DNA of 64,000 nucleotides, taken from contig LJCV01000188.1 in NCBI GenBank assembly GCA_001298575.1, forward strand, positions 1-64,000, read 5' to 3'. This document shows, piece after piece, positions 51,109 to 60,301 of the stretch. Under the pieces are notes generated by a model, which saw only the letters and a list, made by a program, of their open reading frames with translations, searched no databases and had not been told where the DNA came from. A program made the translations under genes and the position numbers. The stretch comes from Actinobacteria bacterium OK074. Lineage in GTDB: Bacteria; Actinomycetota; Actinomycetes; Streptomycetales; Streptomycetaceae. Positions within the stretch are counted from its first letter, which is position 1; every line of letters starts with the position of its first letter.

Positions 51109-52995
51109 GTGCACCACCCGCATTTGCACAGACGCCCATTCCGCGCCCGAGCCGTCGCCGGCTCGGCCCTCGCCGCCACCGCCGTCCTCGTCGCCGCCGG
51201 ACTCACCGCGCTGGGCACCGGCACGGCCCACGCGGCCACCGCCCGCCAGGTCGAGCGGCTCGACCGCGGCCTGGTCAGCGTGCACACCGACAGCGGCAAC
51301 CTGATCAGCTGGCGCTGGCTCGGCACCGACCCCAACGACGTGTCCTTCAACGTCTACCGGGCGGGCACGAAGCTCAACTCCGCCCCGATCACCGGCTCCA
51401 CGGACTACTTCCACTCCGGCGCGCCGGACTCGGCCGACTACACGGTCCGCGCGATCGTGGGCGGCGTCGAACAGCCCGACTCCGAGCACGCGCTCCAACT
51501 CCGCACCGGCTACAAGGACATCCCCGTCAGCCCGCCCGCCGGCGGCACCACCCCGGACGGCGTCGCCTACACCTACGAGGCCAACGACGCCTCCGTCGGC
51601 GACCTCGACGGCGACGGACAACTCGACCTCGTCCTCAAGTGGCAGCCCACCAACGCCAAGGACAACTCCCAGTCCGGCTACACCGGCAACACGATCCTCG
51701 ACGGCATCAAACTCGACGGCACCCGCCTGTGGCGCATCGACCTGGGCCGCAACATCCGCTCCGGCGCGCACTACACCCAGTTCCAGGTCTACGACTACGA
51801 CGGCGACGGCAGGGCCGAGATCGCCATGAAGACGGCCGACGCCACGGTCGACGGCACCGGCACCGTGATCGGCAACTCGGCGGCGGACTACCGCAATTCG
51901 AGCGGTTACGTGCTCTCGGGCCCCGAGTACCTGACCATGTTCGACGGCCGGACCGGCAAGGCGATGCAGACCGTCGACTACGTCCCGGCCCGCGGCACGG
52001 TCTCCTCCTGGGGCGACTCGTACGGCAACCGCGTAGACCGGTTCCTCGCCGGGACGGCCTACTTGGACGGCGCCCGCCCCTCCCTCATCATGGCCCGCGG
52101 CTACTACACCCGCACGGTGATCGCCGCCTGGGACTGGCGCGACGGCGCCTTCACCCGCCGCTGGACCTTCGACACCAACTCCTCCACCAACTCCGGCCAG
52201 GGCTACGACGGTCAGGGCAACCACCAGCTCTCGGTCGCGGACGTGGACGGCGACGGCAAGGACGAGATCGTGTACGGCTCGATGGCCGTGGACGACAACG
52301 GCTACGCCCTGTGGACCACCAAGAACGGCCACGGCGACGCCATGCACGTGGGGGACCTGGACCCGTCCCGGGCGGGCCTGGAGGAGTTCAAGGTGGACGA
52401 GGACAGCTCCAGACCCTCGTCCTGGCTGGCGGACGCGAAGACCGGCCAGGTCATCTGGTCCACCCCCGCCAACGGCGACAACGGCCGGGGCGTCGCCGGG
52501 GACATCTGGGCGGGCAGCGCGGGCGCCGAGTCCTGGTCGTCGGCGGAGAGCGGCATCCGCAGCCCGCAGGGCACGGTGGTGGCCACCCGCAAGCCCGCCG
52601 GTACCAACTTCCTTTCCTGGTGGGACGGTGACCCGGTTCGCGAGCTCCTCGACGGCACCCACATCGACAAGTACGGCACCGCCGCCGACACCCGCCTGCT
52701 GACCGGCGCCTCGGTCCACTCCAACAACAGCACCAAGGCGACCCCGTCCCTGTCCGGCGACATCCTCGGCGACTGGCGCGAGGAGGTCGTCTGGCCCACA
52801 ACCGACAACACGGCGCTGCGGATCTACTCGACCCCGTACGAGACGAGCACGCGGATCACCACCCTGCTCCACGACACCCAGTACCGCACCGCCCTGGCCT
52901 GGCAGAACACCGCCTACAACCAGCCACCGCACCCGAGCTTCTTCATCGGGAACGGCATGGCGACGGCGCCGAGGCCCACGGTGTACACCCCGTAA
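51109..52995 (+). CDS. Secreted rhamnogalacturonan lyase, PL11
   Basis: A 628-aa exported enzyme that cleaves the rhamnose-galacturonate backbone of pectic rhamnogalacturonan I by beta-elimination. A long signal peptide spans about 1-43 (twin basic region, then VAGSALAATAVLVAAGLTAL, ending THAA-like AHAA). The PL11 eight-bladed propeller shows repeated calcium-binding turns DLDGDGQLDLVLKW, DYDGDGRAEIAMKT, DVDGDGKDEIVYGS and LGDWREEVVW, matching YesW/YesX. There is no carbohydrate-binding module. The start is GTG 51109 with AGGAGG. It converges on the GH74 gene and begins the plant-cell-wall block. Confidence 0.92.
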   Translation: MHHPHLHRRPFRARAVAGSALAATAVLVAAGLTALGTGTAHAATARQVERLDRGLVSVHTDSGNLISWRWLGTDPNDVSFNVYRAGTKLNSAPITGSTDYFHSGAPDSADYTVRAIVGGVEQPDSEHALQLRTGYKDIPVSPPAGGTTPDGVAYTYEANDASVGDLDGDGQLDLVLKWQPTNAKDNSQSGYTGNTILDGIKLDGTRLWRIDLGRNIRSGAHYTQFQVYDYDGDGRAEIAMKTADATVDGTGTVIGNSAADYRNSSGYVLSGPEYLTMFDGRTGKAMQTVDYVPARGTVSSWGDSYGNRVDRFLAGTAYLDGARPSLIMARGYYTRTVIAAWDWRDGAFTRRWTFDTNSSTNSGQGYDGQGNHQLSVADVDGDGKDEIVYGSMAVDDNGYALWTTKNGHGDAMHVGDLDPSRAGLEEFKVDEDSSRPSSWLADAKTGQVIWSTPANGDNGRGVAGDIWAGSAGAESWSSAESGIRSPQGTVVATRKPAGTNFLSWWDGDPVRELLDGTHIDKYGTAADTRLLTGASVHSNNSTKATPSLSGDILGDWREEVVWPTTDNTALRIYSTPYETSTRITTLLHDTQYRTALAWQNTAYNQPPHPSFFIGNGMATAPRPTVYTP

Positions 52996-53002
52996 GGCAG
53001 TT

Positions 53003-53033
53003 GGGGGCACGGGCCGACGTGGCCCGTGCCCCC
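53003..53033. terminator. Bidirectional terminator hairpin
   Basis: GGGGGCACGGGCC (53003-53015) and GGCCCGTGCCCCC (53021-53033) make a perfect 13-bp stem with a 5-nt loop, in the 49-bp gap between convergent PL11 and GH74 genes. Confidence 0.85.
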
Positions 53034-53044
53034 GGCACCCCCGG

Positions 53045-55336
53045 CTACGCCGCCGGATCGCCGTACACGACCCCCCGCCCGTTCGTCGACACGTACACCC
53101 GCCCGTACACCCGCGGATCCCCCGTGATGGCCGCGCCGGTCCAACCCCACTGGTGGGTGTCGTCGTTGATCCGGGTCCAGGTCGCGCCCTTGTCCGTGGA
53201 GCGGAAGATGCCGCGGACGCCGCCGATCTTCGCGCTCGTGTAGAGCGTCTGGTACGTGGCCGACGGGGCCGCCCTGCCGAAGCCGATCGTGTCGGCCTGG
53301 TCGACGCCCGCCAGTTTGGTGAAGGTCGTCCCGCCGTCGGTCGAATGCCACAGGCCGTACGCGGAGTTGGTGGCGCCGCCCGCGAGCCAGATGTCGCCCT
53401 TGGTGCCCGGCAGCGCCTTGAAGCGGATGCTGTCACCGCTGGGCAGACCCGTGGCCGACGACGCGGTGAAGGTCGCGCCGCCGTCCGAACTGACGTAGAA
53501 CTTGCCCGACTTGAAGCCGTAGAAGGTCTTCGGGTCGACCCGGTCGGACTCCACGACCGCGCCCGCCGGGATGCCGCTGGACGCCGTCCAGGACGTGCCG
53601 AAGCCCGTCGTGTACTGCACGCCCGTGCCCGCCGGACTCCACACGAAGCGGCTGCCGTCGGCCGCGGCCGCCACCGTGCCGCCGCCGCTGACGCCCGAAG
53701 GCTCGCTGCCCGCCCACCAGTTGGCGCCGTTGTCGGTCGAGAACGCGATGCGCGGGCCGGTGTCCAGGTCGCCGACGCGGACCACGACGTTCGGGTTGGT
53801 CTCGGCGTAGTCGAGGCTCGTGGTCGAGGTGAAGGTCGGTGAAGTGAACATCATCGGGGGGACCTTGGTGAGGTCGGTGTGCCGGAAGCCGCCGATGTCA
53901 CCGAGGGCGCTGAGGAGTTGGGCGCCGCCGGACGGGGGCGCGGCGAGGTCGTTGACGGCCGTCTCCTCCAGCCCCCGCACCATCGGCCTGACGGTGAACT
54001 GGCCGCCGCTGTCCCAGTTCGTCAGGTTCTCGGTGCCGTAGAGCGTCGCGCCCGTCCCGTACATCATCCGGGCCGAGTCGAACGGGTCGATCTCCAACGC
54101 CTCGGTCATCCAGCCGAGTTTGGGCGTCTGCTCGGGCGGGCTCGGATAGGTGTTCCAGGTCAGCCACGGCGACGACGAGACGTCCATCGTGTAGCGGTCG
54201 GCGCGGTTCGGGTACGACGTGTAGTCCCATGCCTTGGTCCAGGTGCCGCCGCTGTCCGTCGAGCGGAAGATCTGCGTGTCGGGCCACCAGGAGCTGTACG
54301 CGGTCGCCATCACCGTGCCCGGATGCTGCCGGTCGACGGTCAGTCCGCTGAAGCCGTAGTAGGTGTCGGCCTCCGCGACCGGGCTGATGTTCGTCCAGGT
54401 TCCGGTCGCGGTCGCGTACCGCCACAACTGGCCCTTGCCGCCGTCGTAGGGGCCGCCCTTGTCGCTGTAACTCAGGTACAGGTAGCCGTTCTTGGCGTCC
54501 AGGACACCCTTGTGCGCGAGGTAGCCGGTGGGCTGCCCGGCCAGCCGCTGCCAGGTCGCGCCCGCGTCCGTCGAGCGGTACACCGCGTTGTCCTTGTCGG
54601 CGACCCCGACGTAGACGGTCTTCGTCGCGCTGCCCGCGGTGCCGGTGGACTCGTCGAAGGTGACCCAGACGATGCCCTGGTTGTCACTGGCGTAGCCGCT
54701 CGTGTCGCTCGGATCCTGTTGGTAGTCGCCGACGTTGGGGAAGTTGCCGACCTGCGACCAGGTCACCCCCGAGTCCGTCGACCGCCACAGCCCCTTGCCG
54801 CTGGGCGCGCCCAGGTACAGCACGCTGTCCTTGTTCGGGTCGACGGCCAGACGCTCGCCCATGCCGCGGCCGGGCATGTTGCCGCCCAACTTGAAGGGCA
54901 GATCGGTCTTCTGCCAGGTCGCCCCCTTGTCCGCGGACCTGAGCACGGCCCCGTTCCCGGGGTCCCAGCTGTTGGTGTACATGCCGACGGCCGCGTACAC
55001 CTTGTTCGGATCGACCGCGTCGGAGGCCAGGCTCACCACGCCCGTGTGCCCCCAGTCGTCCCAGCCGACCGAGTCCAGCAGCGGCGTCCACGTCTTCGTC
55101 GACTCCTGCCAGCGGTAGGCGCCGCCGATGTCGGTACGGGCGTAGGCCAGGTTCTTCTCGGACCGGTTGAAGACGATGCCGGGGACGAAGCCGCCGCCGT
55201 CGATCCGGGCGTTCTTCCAGGTGTACGGGGTGGCGGCGAGGGTGGTTTCGGCGGCGGCCGGGGACGAGGGCACCGCCCCCGCCAACAGCCCTGCGGTGAG
55301 GGCGAGTACGGCCGTGAGGATGCGTGTTCTTCGCAC
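53045..55336 (-). CDS. Secreted xyloglucanase, GH74
   Basis: A 763-aa exported endo-beta-1,4-glucanase acting on xyloglucan. The signal peptide is about 1-27 (RRTRILTAVLALTAGLLAGAV, ending AAA-E). The rest is the two-propeller GH74 module with many BNR/Asp-box repeats, such as STDSGVTWSQVGNFP, STDAGATWQRLAG and STDKGATWTRINDD. YAYARTDIGGAYRW-like LAYARTDIGGAYRWQ is the hallmark start and contains the expected catalytic aspartate. It lacks a CBM2 module, unlike its neighbours. GTG 55336 has GAGAGG upstream. It follows the GH48 gene on the same strand after 250 bp, so it may share its CebR control. Confidence 0.92.
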   Translation of the reverse strand: MRRTRILTAVLALTAGLLAGAVPSSPAAAETTLAATPYTWKNARIDGGGFVPGIVFNRSEKNLAYARTDIGGAYRWQESTKTWTPLLDSVGWDDWGHTGVVSLASDAVDPNKVYAAVGMYTNSWDPGNGAVLRSADKGATWQKTDLPFKLGGNMPGRGMGERLAVDPNKDSVLYLGAPSGKGLWRSTDSGVTWSQVGNFPNVGDYQQDPSDTSGYASDNQGIVWVTFDESTGTAGSATKTVYVGVADKDNAVYRSTDAGATWQRLAGQPTGYLAHKGVLDAKNGYLYLSYSDKGGPYDGGKGQLWRYATATGTWTNISPVAEADTYYGFSGLTVDRQHPGTVMATAYSSWWPDTQIFRSTDSGGTWTKAWDYTSYPNRADRYTMDVSSSPWLTWNTYPSPPEQTPKLGWMTEALEIDPFDSARMMYGTGATLYGTENLTNWDSGGQFTVRPMVRGLEETAVNDLAAPPSGGAQLLSALGDIGGFRHTDLTKVPPMMFTSPTFTSTTSLDYAETNPNVVVRVGDLDTGPRIAFSTDNGANWWAGSEPSGVSGGGTVAAAADGSRFVWSPAGTGVQYTTGFGTSWTASSGIPAGAVVESDRVDPKTFYGFKSGKFYVSSDGGATFTASSATGLPSGDSIRFKALPGTKGDIWLAGGATNSAYGLWHSTDGGTTFTKLAGVDQADTIGFGRAAPSATYQTLYTSAKIGGVRGIFRSTDKGATWTRINDDTHQWGWTGAAITGDPRVYGRVYVSTNGRGVVYGDPAA

Positions 55337-55488
55337 GACATTTCCTCTCTGTGGTGAGAAAGGCACAACGACCGGGCGACCCCCAGTGCGGGTGGGGGCC
55401 GCCCGGCGAGGTGGCCTCGTCGCCCGATGACGAGACCGCGTCCGCGGAGCTTTCAAGCACTCCACCGAAGGAGGGCGGAAGCCCCGTA

Positions 55489-55508
55489 AGGGGCGCGGGG
55501 AACTGCGC
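55489..55508 (+). repeat. Dispersed 20-bp intergenic element, copy C
   Basis: AGGGGCGCGGGGAACTGCGC lies between the GH74 start and the GH48 stop and continues into a GCGACCAGCC / GGCCCGCAGC tail. It is close to copies A and B. Confidence 0.6.
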
Positions 55509-55586
55509 GACCAGCCACAAACGGCCCGCAGCCGCAGAACGACCCGCAGTGATAAACCGCCCAACCCGCAGAGCGCTTGGCGGGGA

Positions 55587-58502
55587 CTATTCGAGTAGCT
55601 CCGCGTACGAACCCATGGCAAGCGCGATGTCCGCCTGGGCCCAGAACCGGTGGTACGTGAAGGACGGCACCGCGCCGCCCGCCAGATAGCTCTGGATCTT
55701 CGACCAGGCCGGGTCGTTCTGGTAGAAGGACCTCAACGACGCGAACGTGGAAGAGGAGTTGATCGCGTCGTCGTTCGGCATCGTGCCCGTCCAGCCGCTC
55801 GGCACGTACACGCTGTCGTCGAAGCGGTTGTAGTCGGCGCGGTTCTCCGGGACGGCGATGCCCAGCCCGTCCTGGTAGTTGTCCCACATGCCGTCCAGCA
55901 GCGCCTTCGCCGTCGTCGCGGCGGCGGTGTCACCCGAGCGGTCGGCGTAGTACGTCAGGGTCTTGGCGTACGCGGCCGCCACCCCGACGTCGTTGGTGTA
56001 GTCGGCGACGGTGACGTGAAGTGAGCTGTTGGCACCGGGACTTGAAGCGTTCCAGGTGTCCGGCTGGCCCGACCACTGGAGGGTGGAGGGGATCAGATAA
56101 GTGCCGTCCGGGTTGACCGTGGTCTTGGACAGCGCCCAGTCCACCCACTTGTCGAGCACCGCCTTGGCGCTCGCGTTGCCCGTCTGCTGGTAGTACTCGG
56201 CGACCCGTTCCATCGACCACGCCTGGAAGCCGAACCACTGGTTGGACGGCGGGTCGTGGTAGACGGGCTGGGGGTCGTAGTACATGCCGTAGAAGGTGGA
56301 CGTCCCCGAAGGCGGGGTCGCGTACCGGCCCGCCCAGCTGTTGGTCGCGCCGCCCGCGATGGCGCCCTCGTCGGACTGCAGCCAGCGGTAGAACTCCAGC
56401 TGCCGGGTGAGCGAGGTGCCCCAGTCGGCCGCGCCCGTCGTCGACTTGGGCTTCAGGTCGGCGTAACTGCTCAGCGCGTAGGCGGCCAGCGGGTTCTGGT
56501 AGCCGCCGTGGACATGGCTGGAGCCGATGCGCCAGGCCCAGCCCGCGCTGGTGTCGGTGGCGCCGCCCCAGGCGTAGTACCAGGACAGCAGGTAGTCGGA
56601 GGCGTCCTTGCCGGTGCCCGCGGGGCAGGTCGTAGGACCGACGCAACTGCCTATTTTCTTGAAGTACTTGTCGTACATCGCGTACCGCAGGTAGTCGCCC
56701 ATCTTCGCGGCCTTGCCCACGGTCGCCGACACATCGGCGCCCTTGCCCTGCTCCTTGGCCCACACGTCGGCCCAGTAGGCGGCCTGCACCGCACGGGCGT
56801 CGGCGTCCGGGGCATCCGTGTACTTCCACTGCTTCGCGTACGAGGAGTCGCCGGTGAACAGGTCCAAGTACCCGTTCTTTCCGCCGTACTTGAAGGCGTC
56901 ACAGGTCGGCTGCGGCACGGTCTCCCACACCGACTCCTGCGCCCCGCGCTGGAAGGTGTTGATGTACGAGGGACCGGTCGCGGTCGGGCCCGCCTCGCAC
57001 TGGCCGGGCTCGTTGCCGTAGCCGTAGGTGTTGTCGACGTCCTGGAGCCAGTGCATGCCGTAGACGTCGTCCGTGCCGTAGGCGCTCTTCAGCTCGGCCG
57101 CGATCGGGTCCGAGCCGACCGGAACGGAGGTGTCGAGTGCCGCCGGATACTGGTTGGGGGTGTCCAACTCCGGTGCGTACGTGGCCGGTTTGGACGCGTT
57201 GTAGAAGGAATTGGTCGGCTGGTCGGCGTGCGTGGGGATCATGTACTTCTCCATGAGGGACCACGCGCCGTTGAACTTCGACCAGTCGCCGGTCACCTTG
57301 CCGTACATGGCCTGGAGCCACAGCAGATAGCTGTACGCCTCCGACGTCGTCTCGTGCCCCTGGTCGGGCGCCTCGACGATCAGCGTCTCCACCGAGTGGT
57401 ACGGGATGCCCTCGGGCGAGAAGTAGCCGCTGGCCGGGTCGGTGATCTTCCCGTACAGGTCCAGGAAGCGGGCGTCGTACTCCTTCGACGCGGCCAGCTG
57501 GGTCACCGTGACCGTGGCCTTCGCCAGGGCGGGGGCCGTCGACTCGAAGGTCGCCGCACCCGTGCCGGTGGCGTCCGCGGTGACGGTCACCTGCTGCGTG
57601 GTGTTCCAGTTCGACGGCGTGAAGGTGAGTGAGGCGCCACCGGTGACCGACAGCCCCGTGTTGCCGCCCGTCCGGGCCGTCGTGACCGTCACGTTGGCGG
57701 CCGGCTGGGTCGACAGCTTCACCGCGTAGGTCCCCGACTTGCCCTGCTGGACGCCCAGTTGGGCCGGGGTGGCGACCACGGCGGGACCCGAGGCGACCGT
57801 GATGCCCACCGGGGTGGACTCCGCGGACGCGCCCAGACTGTCGTACGCCTTCGCCAGCAGCGAGTGGCTGCCCACGGCCAGGCCGGTGGCCGAGAGCGAG
57901 TACGGCGAGGTCGTGTCGGTGCCCAGCAGGGTCGTGTCGTCGTAGAACTCGACCTTGCTGACGGTGGCGTTGTCGGCCGCCGCCGCGGTGGCCGCGAGCG
58001 GGACCGGGTCGCCCTGCGTGTACACCGCGCCCGGGGCCGGGCTGGTCAGCACGGTGATCGGCGGCTGGTGCGCGCCCACACAACTGGTGCCGTTGACCGC
58101 GAAGTTGGCGGGCGCGGTGTTGGTGCCGGTGTAGGTGAACTGGGCGCCCGTGGAGACCGCGGCGCCGACGGCGATGGTCGCGTTGTAGGTGGCGTTTGCC
58201 ACCGTGACCGCCTGGCCGGACTGCGACCAGGTGCCGTTCCAGCCGCTGGTGAGCTTCTGGTTGCCGGCGTAGGAGTACGTCAGCGTCCAGCCGGCGATGG
58301 GGTCGCTGCCACGGTTGGTGATCGTGAGGTCCGCCGTGAAGCCGGTTCCCCAGTCGTTCGTCTTGTAGTCCACGCTGCACTGAACTGCCGCCGCGTGTGC
58401 GGGAGTCGAAGCGTTCGCGAGCATGGCCAGGGGTAGTGCGAGGGCCGCCGCGACGGCGGTCCACCACCGCCGTACGGGTCTTGATCTGTGCGCGGGTGCC
58501 AT
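55587..58502 (-). CDS. Secreted CBM2-GH48 cellobiohydrolase (reducing-end exoglucanase)
   Basis: A 971-aa processive cellulase. Order: signal peptide about 1-38; CBM2 cellulose-binding module about 41-138 ([36 protein letters not shown]); an Ig-like module about 142-235; a second beta-sandwich about 240-330; and GH48 about 335-971. [20 protein letters not shown] carries the proposed catalytic acid glutamate, and [20 protein letters not shown] is another family hallmark. ATG 58502 has an ideal AAGGAGGAACC. It is the left arm of a divergent cellulase locus controlled by CebR boxes. GH48 acts with GH6 from the opposite chain end. Confidence 0.94.
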   Translation of the reverse strand: MAPAHRSRPVRRWWTAVAAALALPLAMLANASTPAHAAAVQCSVDYKTNDWGTGFTADLTITNRGSDPIAGWTLTYSYAGNQKLTSGWNGTWSQSGQAVTVANATYNATIAVGAAVSTGAQFTYTGTNTAPANFAVNGTSCVGAHQPPITVLTSPAPGAVYTQGDPVPLAATAAAADNATVSKVEFYDDTTLLGTDTTSPYSLSATGLAVGSHSLLAKAYDSLGASAESTPVGITVASGPAVVATPAQLGVQQGKSGTYAVKLSTQPAANVTVTTARTGGNTGLSVTGGASLTFTPSNWNTTQQVTVTADATGTGAATFESTAPALAKATVTVTQLAASKEYDARFLDLYGKITDPASGYFSPEGIPYHSVETLIVEAPDQGHETTSEAYSYLLWLQAMYGKVTGDWSKFNGAWSLMEKYMIPTHADQPTNSFYNASKPATYAPELDTPNQYPAALDTSVPVGSDPIAAELKSAYGTDDVYGMHWLQDVDNTYGYGNEPGQCEAGPTATGPSYINTFQRGAQESVWETVPQPTCDAFKYGGKNGYLDLFTGDSSYAKQWKYTDAPDADARAVQAAYWADVWAKEQGKGADVSATVGKAAKMGDYLRYAMYDKYFKKIGSCVGPTTCPAGTGKDASDYLLSWYYAWGGATDTSAGWAWRIGSSHVHGGYQNPLAAYALSSYADLKPKSTTGAADWGTSLTRQLEFYRWLQSDEGAIAGGATNSWAGRYATPPSGTSTFYGMYYDPQPVYHDPPSNQWFGFQAWSMERVAEYYQQTGNASAKAVLDKWVDWALSKTTVNPDGTYLIPSTLQWSGQPDTWNASSPGANSSLHVTVADYTNDVGVAAAYAKTLTYYADRSGDTAAATTAKALLDGMWDNYQDGLGIAVPENRADYNRFDDSVYVPSGWTGTMPNDDAINSSSTFASLRSFYQNDPAWSKIQSYLAGGAVPSFTYHRFWAQADIALAMGSYAELLE

Positions 58503-58561
58503 GTGCTGGTTCCTCCTTGCGCCGCGGAGAAGTGGGGGAGGAGCGACAAGCTGTGAACCAG

Positions 58562-58575
58562 TGGGAGCGCTCCCA
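58562..58575. promoter_or_regulatory. CebR operator 1 (perfect)
   Basis: TGGGAGCGCTCCCA is the exact 14-bp palindrome bound by CebR, the LacI-family repressor released by cello-oligosaccharides. It lies 60-73 nt upstream of the GH48 start. Confidence 0.93.
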
Positions 58576-58694
58576 TATTGGGGAGAGGGGCGAAAGAGGT
58601 CAAGGTGCTCGGAGAGTCGAAAAGATTCGACGAGCGCAAGAGGGCGACACCTCTGGTCTTTACCGTCACTTGGCGCTACGTTGCCCTGCACCAG

Positions 58695-58708
58695 TGGGAG
58701 CGATTCCA
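58695..58708. promoter_or_regulatory. CebR operator 2 (imperfect)
   Basis: TGGGAGCGATTCCA matches the CebR palindrome at 12 of 14 positions. It lies 49-62 nt upstream of the GH5 start and just past the predicted transcription start. Confidence 0.8.
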
Positions 58709-58756
58709 TCAGTCGACGCGCCTGTCACGGCGCGCCCGAGCTGCAAGGAGTCGCTC

Positions 58757-60226
58757 ATGCGACACCCCCCGCGTTTGCTTCTTTTAACCGTCGCCGGTGC
58801 GGTCGCCCTCGTCGGGTCCGTCACGGCGCCGGTGTTCACGGCCTCCGGAGCCGCCCCCGCCTGCACGGTGGAGTACAGCGTCACCAGTCAGTGGTCCGGC
58901 GGTTTCCAGGGCTCCGTGAACATCACCAACAACACGGCCGCCGTGAGCAGTTGGAGCCTGAGCTTCGACTTCGCCGGTGGCCAGAAGGTCACCCAGGGCT
59001 GGAACGCCAAGTGGTCCCAGTCCGGTTCGACGGTGACCGCCGTCAACGAGAGCTACAACGGCTCGCTCGGCACCGGCGCGAGCGTCACCGCCGGGTTCCT
59101 CGCCTCGTGGTCGGGGAGCAACGCCGTACCGACGTCGTTCAAGCTCAACGGCACCACCTGCAACGTCGAATCGGAGCCGACACCACCGCCGACGGATCCG
59201 CCGGCGAGCGGCACGGCACCGGCCCTGCACGTGTCGGGGAACAAGTTCGTCGACGCCGACGGGAACGACCACCGGCTGCTCGGGGTCAACCGCTCCGGCG
59301 GCGAGTTCATGTGCGTGCAGGGCTACGGCATCTGGGACGGGCCCGTCGACGACGCCGCGATCCAGGCGATCGCCGACTGGAAGGCCAACGCGGTCCGCGT
59401 TCCGCTCAACGAGGAGTGCTGGCTGGGCCTTTCGAACATCAAGCCCGAGTACGGCGGCAGCAACTACATCGACGCCGTCAAGGACCTGGTGGCCCGGCTT
59501 GAGGCGCACGGCATCACACCGATCCTCGAACTGCACTGGAACTACGGCCAGTACACCGGCAACTCGGCGGGCTGCGCCGACGTGCACGCCACCTGCCAGA
59601 AGCCGATGCCCGACGCGCAGTACACCCCGTCGTTCTGGTCCTCGGTGGCCGGCACCTTCAAGAGCGACCCGGCCGTCGTGTTCGACCTGTTCAACGAGCC
59701 CTACCCGGACCGCGCGACGGCCACGACCACCCAGGCGTGGGAGTGCTGGCGGGACGGCGGCACCTGCTCCGGCATCGGCTACGAGGTGGCCGGCATGCAG
59801 GACCTGGTCGACGCGATCCGCGCCACCGGAGCGGGCAACCCGATCCTCGTGGGCGGGCTCGCCTACTCCAACGACCTCAGCCAGTGGCTGACGTACCGAC
59901 CGACCGACCCCAAGGGCAATCTCGCCGCCGCCTACCACGTCTACAACTTCAACACCTGCTCGACCGAGACGTGCTGGAACTCCACGCTTGCCCCGGTGGC
60001 CGCCCAAGTGCCGCTGGTGGCCGGGGAGATCGGCGAGAACACCTGCTCGCACGCGTTCGTCGACCAGGTCGTGAAGTGGTTCGACGACCGCCAACTGTCC
60101 TACCTGGGCTGGACCTGGAACACCTGGGACTGCTCCGCGGGTCCGTCCCTGATCTCCGCCTACGACGGTACGCCGACGGCGTACGGCATCGGGCTGCGTG
60201 ACCATCTGCGCGCCCTGAACGGCTGA
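58757..60226 (+). CDS. Secreted CBM2-GH5 endoglucanase
   Basis: A 489-aa endo-1,4-beta-glucanase. Order: signal peptide about 1-32; CBM2 about 35-135 (VEYSVTSQWSGGFQGSVNITN); Pro/Thr linker ESEPTPPPTDPPAS; GH5 about 155-489. The acid/base glutamate is in VFDLFNEPYPD and the nucleophile in PLVAGEIGEN. AAGGAG precedes ATG 58757. Codon 10 is TTA (58784-58786), inside the signal peptide; it is the only in-frame TTA I found in the window, so translation should need the bldA leucyl-tRNA. It is the first gene of a GH5-GH6 pair under CebR box 2. Confidence 0.93.
   Translation: MRHPPRLLLLTVAGAVALVGSVTAPVFTASGAAPACTVEYSVTSQWSGGFQGSVNITNNTAAVSSWSLSFDFAGGQKVTQGWNAKWSQSGSTVTAVNESYNGSLGTGASVTAGFLASWSGSNAVPTSFKLNGTTCNVESEPTPPPTDPPASGTAPALHVSGNKFVDADGNDHRLLGVNRSGGEFMCVQGYGIWDGPVDDAAIQAIADWKANAVRVPLNEECWLGLSNIKPEYGGSNYIDAVKDLVARLEAHGITPILELHWNYGQYTGNSAGCADVHATCQKPMPDAQYTPSFWSSVAGTFKSDPAVVFDLFNEPYPDRATATTTQAWECWRDGGTCSGIGYEVAGMQDLVDAIRATGAGNPILVGGLAYSNDLSQWLTYRPTDPKGNLAAAYHVYNFNTCSTETCWNSTLAPVAAQVPLVAGEIGENTCSHAFVDQVVKWFDDRQLSYLGWTWNTWDCSAGPSLISAYDGTPTAYGIGLRDHLRALNG
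58784..58786 (+). promoter_or_regulatory. TTA codon (bldA-dependent) in the GH5 gene
   Basis: The reading ...CGT TTG CTT CTT TTA ACC GTC... puts TTA at codon 10. In Streptomyces this codon is decoded only by the bldA tRNA, made mainly late in growth. Confidence 0.9.
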
Positions 60227-60301
60227 CACCGGCACGCCGGCATGTCGGCCATCGACACCCGCAACCGACAACTTCCTTACCAGAGAAGGAAACCCGCACT
60301 C

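Larger units (their letters stand above)
58503..58756. promoter_or_regulatory. Divergent GH48/GH5 cellulase control region
   Basis: A 254-bp gap with two CebR boxes (58562-58575, 58695-58708), a third palindrome GTCGAAAAGATTCGAC (58616-58631) midway, and a -10-like TACGTT at 58677-58682 for the GH5 gene, whose start point would fall next to the second CebR box. It is less G+C-rich than the genes. Confidence 0.75.
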
